A DNA stretch of 64,000 nt from Rhabdaerophilum sp. SD176 (lineage in GTDB: Bacteria; Pseudomonadota; Alphaproteobacteria; Rhizobiales; Beijerinckiaceae), in assembly GCF_030143245.1 (NCBI RefSeq), contig NZ_JARJNS010000002.1, forward strand, positions 558,001 to 622,000, in the 5' to 3' direction. This document shows positions 60,981 through 64,000 of the stretch, one piece after another (the first letter of the stretch is position 1; each line of letters begins with the position of its first letter). The notes beneath the pieces are model-generated. The model was not told the origin of the DNA and made no database searches. It worked only from the letters and a program-made list of their open reading frames with translations. Both the position numbers and the translations under genes were made by a program.

Positions 60981-62516
60981 ATGATGTCGATGGAAACCAT
61001 CCCGGCGAAAACCGGGTTCACGACGGATCTGGCAGGACAGGCGGTTGCCGGCTTGGTGCCGCGCCTGCGTCGCGCGGCGGGGGCGGCGGCTCTGGCCGTG
61101 GTCGTCCTGCTGCCGAATGTTGCCGCGGTCCAGGCGCGCGGTCCTGAAGCGATCGCCGATACCGCCGAGCGTGTCATGGATGCGGTGGTCAATATCAAGG
61201 CGAACCAGCGCCAGGCGCAGCGTTCCGTGCCGATGCCTCAGATGCCGCCGGGCTCGCCCTTCGAGGACCTGTTCAACGATTTCTTCAACCGGCGCGGGCC
61301 GGGTGGTCCCGGTGCGCCGGGCCCGCAGCCGAACCAGCGCGCCTCGTCGCTCGGATCGGGTTTCGTGATCGATGCCGGCGGCACGGTCGTGACGAACAAC
61401 CACGTCATTGCCGAGGCGAACGAGATCACCGTCGTCTTCAATGACGGGACCGAACTCAAGGCTGAGGTCGTGGGCAAGGATGCCAAGACCGATATCGCCG
61501 TGCTGAAGGTCAAGTCCGACAAGCCGCTGAAATTCGTCAAGTTCGGTGACAGCGAAAAGCTGCGCATCGGCGAATGGGTCATTGCCATCGGCAACCCGTT
61601 CGGCTTCGGCGGCTCGGTTTCTGCGGGGATTGTCTCGGCCAAGCAGCGCAACATCCGCTCCGGCCCCTATGACAGCTTCATCCAGACCGATGCGGCCATC
61701 AACAAGGGCAATTCGGGCGGTCCGCTGTTCAACCTCGAAGGAGATGTCGTCGGCATCAATACGGCGATCATCTCGCCGTCGGGCGGCTCGATCGGCATCG
61801 GCTTCTCGGTGCCGGCCTCGATTGCCGTGCCGGTGATCGACCAGCTGAAGGAATTCGGCGAGACCCGCCGCGGCTGGCTTGGCGTGGCCATCCAGGATGT
61901 GGATGACGACACCGCCGATGCCCTCAAGCTGGGCCGTGCCCGCGGTGCGATGGTGATCAATGTTGACGACAAGGGCCCGGCCAAATCTGCCGGTCTCGAG
62001 CGCGAGGACGTCATTATCCGCTTCGACGGCAAGGATATCCGTCGTTCGAACGACCTGCCGCGCATCGTTGCGCAGACGCCGATTGGCAAGGAAGTCGACG
62101 TGACGGTCTGGCGCGGCGGCAAGGAAGTCGCGAAGCGCGTCACGCTCGGGCGCCTTGACGAAACCCCGCAGAAGGCCTCTGTCCAGACGCGCGAACCGCA
62201 GAACAATACGTCCAGCGCCCCGGTCCTCGGGCTGGATGTGACGCCGGTCACGGCCGATCTGCGCCGCCGCTACAACATCAAGGATGGCGTGGATGGCGTG
62301 GTCGTCACCCGGGTCGATCCGAATTCCGTGGCGGCTGAACGCCGCATCTCGGTCGGCGATGTGATCGTCGAGGTGCAGCGTGAGGCGGTCCGCAGCGCGG
62401 CGGATATCCGCAAGCGGCTTGACACGCTGAAGGCCCAGGGCCAGCGCCGCGCGCTCTTCTACGTGGCCACCGGCCCGGAAGGAACGCTGCGCTACGTGAC
62501 GCTGCCCATCAACTGA
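60981..62516 (+). CDS. Periplasmic serine protease DegP/Do
   Basis: This HtrA-family protease degrades or holds misfolded envelope proteins. The 511 residues comprise a signal region (about 28-52, RRAAGAAALAVVVLLPNVAA), a trypsin-like domain with His141, Asp171 and Ser245 (NNHVIAEANE, KTDIAVLK, NKGNSGGPLF), and two PDZ domains (RRGWLGVAIQDV and PVLGLDVTPVTADLRRRYNI). The loop at about 76-110 is Gly/Pro/Phe-rich. ATG at 60981; MSME at the third codon is an alternative. DegP, DegQ or MucD naming cannot be settled. Confidence 0.94.
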   Translation: MMSMETIPAKTGFTTDLAGQAVAGLVPRLRRAAGAAALAVVVLLPNVAAVQARGPEAIADTAERVMDAVVNIKANQRQAQRSVPMPQMPPGSPFEDLFNDFFNRRGPGGPGAPGPQPNQRASSLGSGFVIDAGGTVVTNNHVIAEANEITVVFNDGTELKAEVVGKDAKTDIAVLKVKSDKPLKFVKFGDSEKLRIGEWVIAIGNPFGFGGSVSAGIVSAKQRNIRSGPYDSFIQTDAAINKGNSGGPLFNLEGDVVGINTAIISPSGGSIGIGFSVPASIAVPVIDQLKEFGETRRGWLGVAIQDVDDDTADALKLGRARGAMVINVDDKGPAKSAGLEREDVIIRFDGKDIRRSNDLPRIVAQTPIGKEVDVTVWRGGKEVAKRVTLGRLDETPQKASVQTREPQNNTSSAPVLGLDVTPVTADLRRRYNIKDGVDGVVVTRVDPNSVAAERRISVGDVIVEVQREAVRSAADIRKRLDTLKAQGQRRALFYVATGPEGTLRYVTLPIN

Positions 62517-62540
62517 GGCTCGGTCTTCATGCGGAAACGA

Positions 62541-62575
62541 GGGCATCCGGCCGCAAGCCGGGTGCCCTTTTTCTT
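62541..62575 (+). terminator. Terminator between degP and serB
   Basis: GGGCATCCGGC (62541-62551) pairs with GCCGGGTGCCC (62557-62567) around CGCAA (one G-U) and is followed by TTTTTCTT. It is a clear Rho-independent terminator for the degP-like gene and its stem may also end serB transcripts from the other side. Confidence 0.9.
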
Positions 62576-62591
62576 GGGTGAAAGATACGCC

Positions 62592-63497
62592 TCAGCGGAG
62601 GATGTCTTCCTCGCGGTAGCCCTGGAAGAACAGCAGGGCCGAGAGATCGCCATGGTCGATCCGGGCATGGGCAGCCTCGGCGACGATCGGCTTGGCACGG
62701 AACGCGACACCCAGCCCGGCCTCGGCGAGCATGGCGAGGTCATTCGCGCCGTCGCCTACGGCCAAGGAGGCCTCCGGCGAGAGGGAGAAACGGCTGCGCA
62801 GTTCCTCAAGGGTCTGGCGCTTGGCCTCCTTCCCGAGGATCGGCTCCGCCACGGTCCCCGCGAAATGTCCGTTATCCACGTTCAACGTGTTTGAGCGGTG
62901 CATGTGGAAGCCGATCTTCTGCGAGATCGGGCCGGTGAAGACGGTGAAGCCGCCCGAGACGAGGGCGGTGTAGGCGCCGTGATGCCGCATCGTGGCGACG
63001 AGTTCCCGCCCGCCCGGCGTCAGGGTGATCCGGTCGGCGATCAGCGTCTCGACGATCGTGACGGGCAGGCCCTTCAGAAGGGCGACGCGCTCGCGCAGGG
63101 CCGGTTCGAACGCGATTTCGCCGCGCATGGCCCGCTCGGTGATCGCGCTGACATGCGCCTTGAGCCCGGCTGCATCGGCGAGCTCATCGATGCATTCCTG
63201 GCCGATCATGGTGGAATCCATGTCGGCAAGGAAGAGGCGCTTGCGGCGGCCCGCGCCGGGCTGGACAACGAGATCGACCGGCAGCGCGCCCATGGCCTCG
63301 CGCAGGGCGCTGGTCCAGCGGGCGGGATCTTCCGCAGTGGTGAAATGGAAATCCGCGGCATGGCCGGTCGACAGGATGGCGACTTCCGCAGCCGGGAGTA
63401 CCGAACGAGCCCGCGCAATGGCGGCCATGTCGAGGCAGCGCTCACCCGGGGCGCTCACGAGGGTGGCCACCAGGGCGCGCGACGTGGAGTGGGGCAT
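62592..63497 (-). CDS. serB: Phosphoserine phosphatase
   Basis: SerB makes serine from phosphoserine, the last step of the pathway. The 301-residue HAD enzyme has an N-terminal ACT-like region (about 1-80) and a HAD domain with nucleophile Asp92 in FLADMDSTMIGQECIDEL, the second motif Ser in ALVSGGFTVF, Lys in GKEAKRQTLEEL and VGDGANDLAMLAEAGLGVAF. It is divergent from miaA with 66 bases between, a common alphaproteobacterial arrangement. Confidence 0.95.
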   Translation of the reverse strand: MPHSTSRALVATLVSAPGERCLDMAAIARARSVLPAAEVAILSTGHAADFHFTTAEDPARWTSALREAMGALPVDLVVQPGAGRRKRLFLADMDSTMIGQECIDELADAAGLKAHVSAITERAMRGEIAFEPALRERVALLKGLPVTIVETLIADRITLTPGGRELVATMRHHGAYTALVSGGFTVFTGPISQKIGFHMHRSNTLNVDNGHFAGTVAEPILGKEAKRQTLEELRSRFSLSPEASLAVGDGANDLAMLAEAGLGVAFRAKPIVAEAAHARIDHGDLSALLFFQGYREEDILR

Positions 63498-63563
63498 GGG
63501 CTCGCCTTCTCAACAGCAAGAGGATAGGAACCGGCGGTATCGACCTCGTCGGGAAATGGCAAG

Positions 63564-64000
63564 ATGTCCTTCGCCACTTTGATTGCCGGCCCTACGGCCA
63601 GCGGAAAATCGGCCCTGGCGGTCGCCCTTGCCGAGCGGCAGGGCGGCGTGGTCGTCAATGCCGATTCGATGCAGGTCTATGCCGATCTCTCGGTGCTCTC
63701 GGCACGGCCGACAGCGGAAGAGACGGCGCGGGTTCCCCATGTCCTCTACGGGTTCGTGCCGGCCGCCGAGGAATTTTCGGTCGGGCGATATCTCGAGGCG
63801 ATCACCCCGCTGGTGGCCGATGCGCGGGCGGGGGGCGCGCCCCTTTTCATTGTGGGGGGGACGGGCCTCTATTTCCGGGCGCTGGTAGAGGGGCTGGTGC
63901 CGACGCCGGCCATTCCGCCGGAGATCCGGGCGCAGTGGCGGGCCCGCGCGGAAGCCGGGCATGACCTTCATGCCGAGCTTGCGCTTCGTGATCCGGCCCG
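63564..64000 (+). CDS. miaA: tRNA dimethylallyltransferase (3' truncated by window)
   Basis: MiaA adds an isopentenyl group to A37 of tRNAs that read UNN codons. The first 145 residues are present: the P-loop [19 protein letters not shown] at 6-24, [21 protein letters not shown], the HVLYGFVP segment and [20 protein letters not shown] at 63564 is used. The frame is open at the right edge of the window. Confidence 0.96.
   Translation, partial: MSFATLIAGPTASGKSALAVALAERQGGVVVNADSMQVYADLSVLSARPTAEETARVPHVLYGFVPAAEEFSVGRYLEAITPLVADARAGGAPLFIVGGTGLYFRALVEGLVPTPAIPPEIRAQWRARAEAGHDLHAELALRDPA

Overview
The window is a GC-rich stretch of an alphaproteobacterial chromosome, most likely from the order Hyphomicrobiales (Rhizobiales). 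The evidence is a circularly permuted two-piece tmRNA gene, an alpha-type SspB, the DUF4169 / ribbon-helix-helix / fumC neighbourhood, a complete alphaproteobacterial dcw (division and cell wall) cluster running on into lpxC, bamD, recN and ligA, and a divergent serB/miaA pair. No insertion sequence, prophage, CRISPR array or tRNA gene was seen. I would not name a genus from sequence alone.

Layout. Bases 1-9000 hold a 5'-truncated metallo-hydrolase, a methionine-cycle operon (sahR-metF-metH) with a near-perfect palindromic operator in front, a LysR regulator, a peptidoglycan amidase and a glycine-zipper lipoprotein. Bases 9150-9570 encode RNase P RNA with its own promoter. Bases 9700-29300 are the dcw cluster: four MraZ boxes, then mraZ, rsmH, ftsL, ftsI, murE, murF, mraY, murD, ftsW, murG, murC, murB, ddl, ftsQ, ftsA and ftsZ, all on the + strand with many 1-4 base stop/start overlaps. 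The outer-membrane genes lpxC and bamD and the DNA-repair genes recN and ligA follow.

Bases 35400-45300 are mostly on the minus strand: a sarcosine-oxidase-like flavoenzyme, a Bcr/CflA-type exporter, an M24 aminopeptidase P, then prmA and pcrA separated by an AT-rich Mrr-family endonuclease gene that looks recently acquired. Two tiny + strand genes lie at 39900-40294. Next come a YHS-domain protein, a DUF1993 protein, a D-lactate dehydrogenase-like flavoprotein and a 1249-residue AsmA-family protein ending in a repetitive charged coil.

Bases 51300-64000 are a protein quality-control and nucleotide neighbourhood: RHH, DUF4169, a methyltransferase, fumC, a secreted DUF1176-like protein, sspB next to ssrA on the same strand, a DUF2853 protein, thyA-folA, hflK-hflC, a DUF2065 protein, a DegP/Do protease, serB and a truncated miaA. 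Here SspB, tmRNA, HflKC and DegP all serve protein turnover.

Most of the window is ordinary core genome. The points most worth a second look are the sspB-ssrA adjacency, the foreign Mrr gene fitted into the pcrA-prmA transcription unit, a Pro-to-Leu change in the DHFR active-site loop, the four-box MraZ operator, the SahR operator, the two small proteins with a dyad in front, and the 90-bp repeat in asmA.
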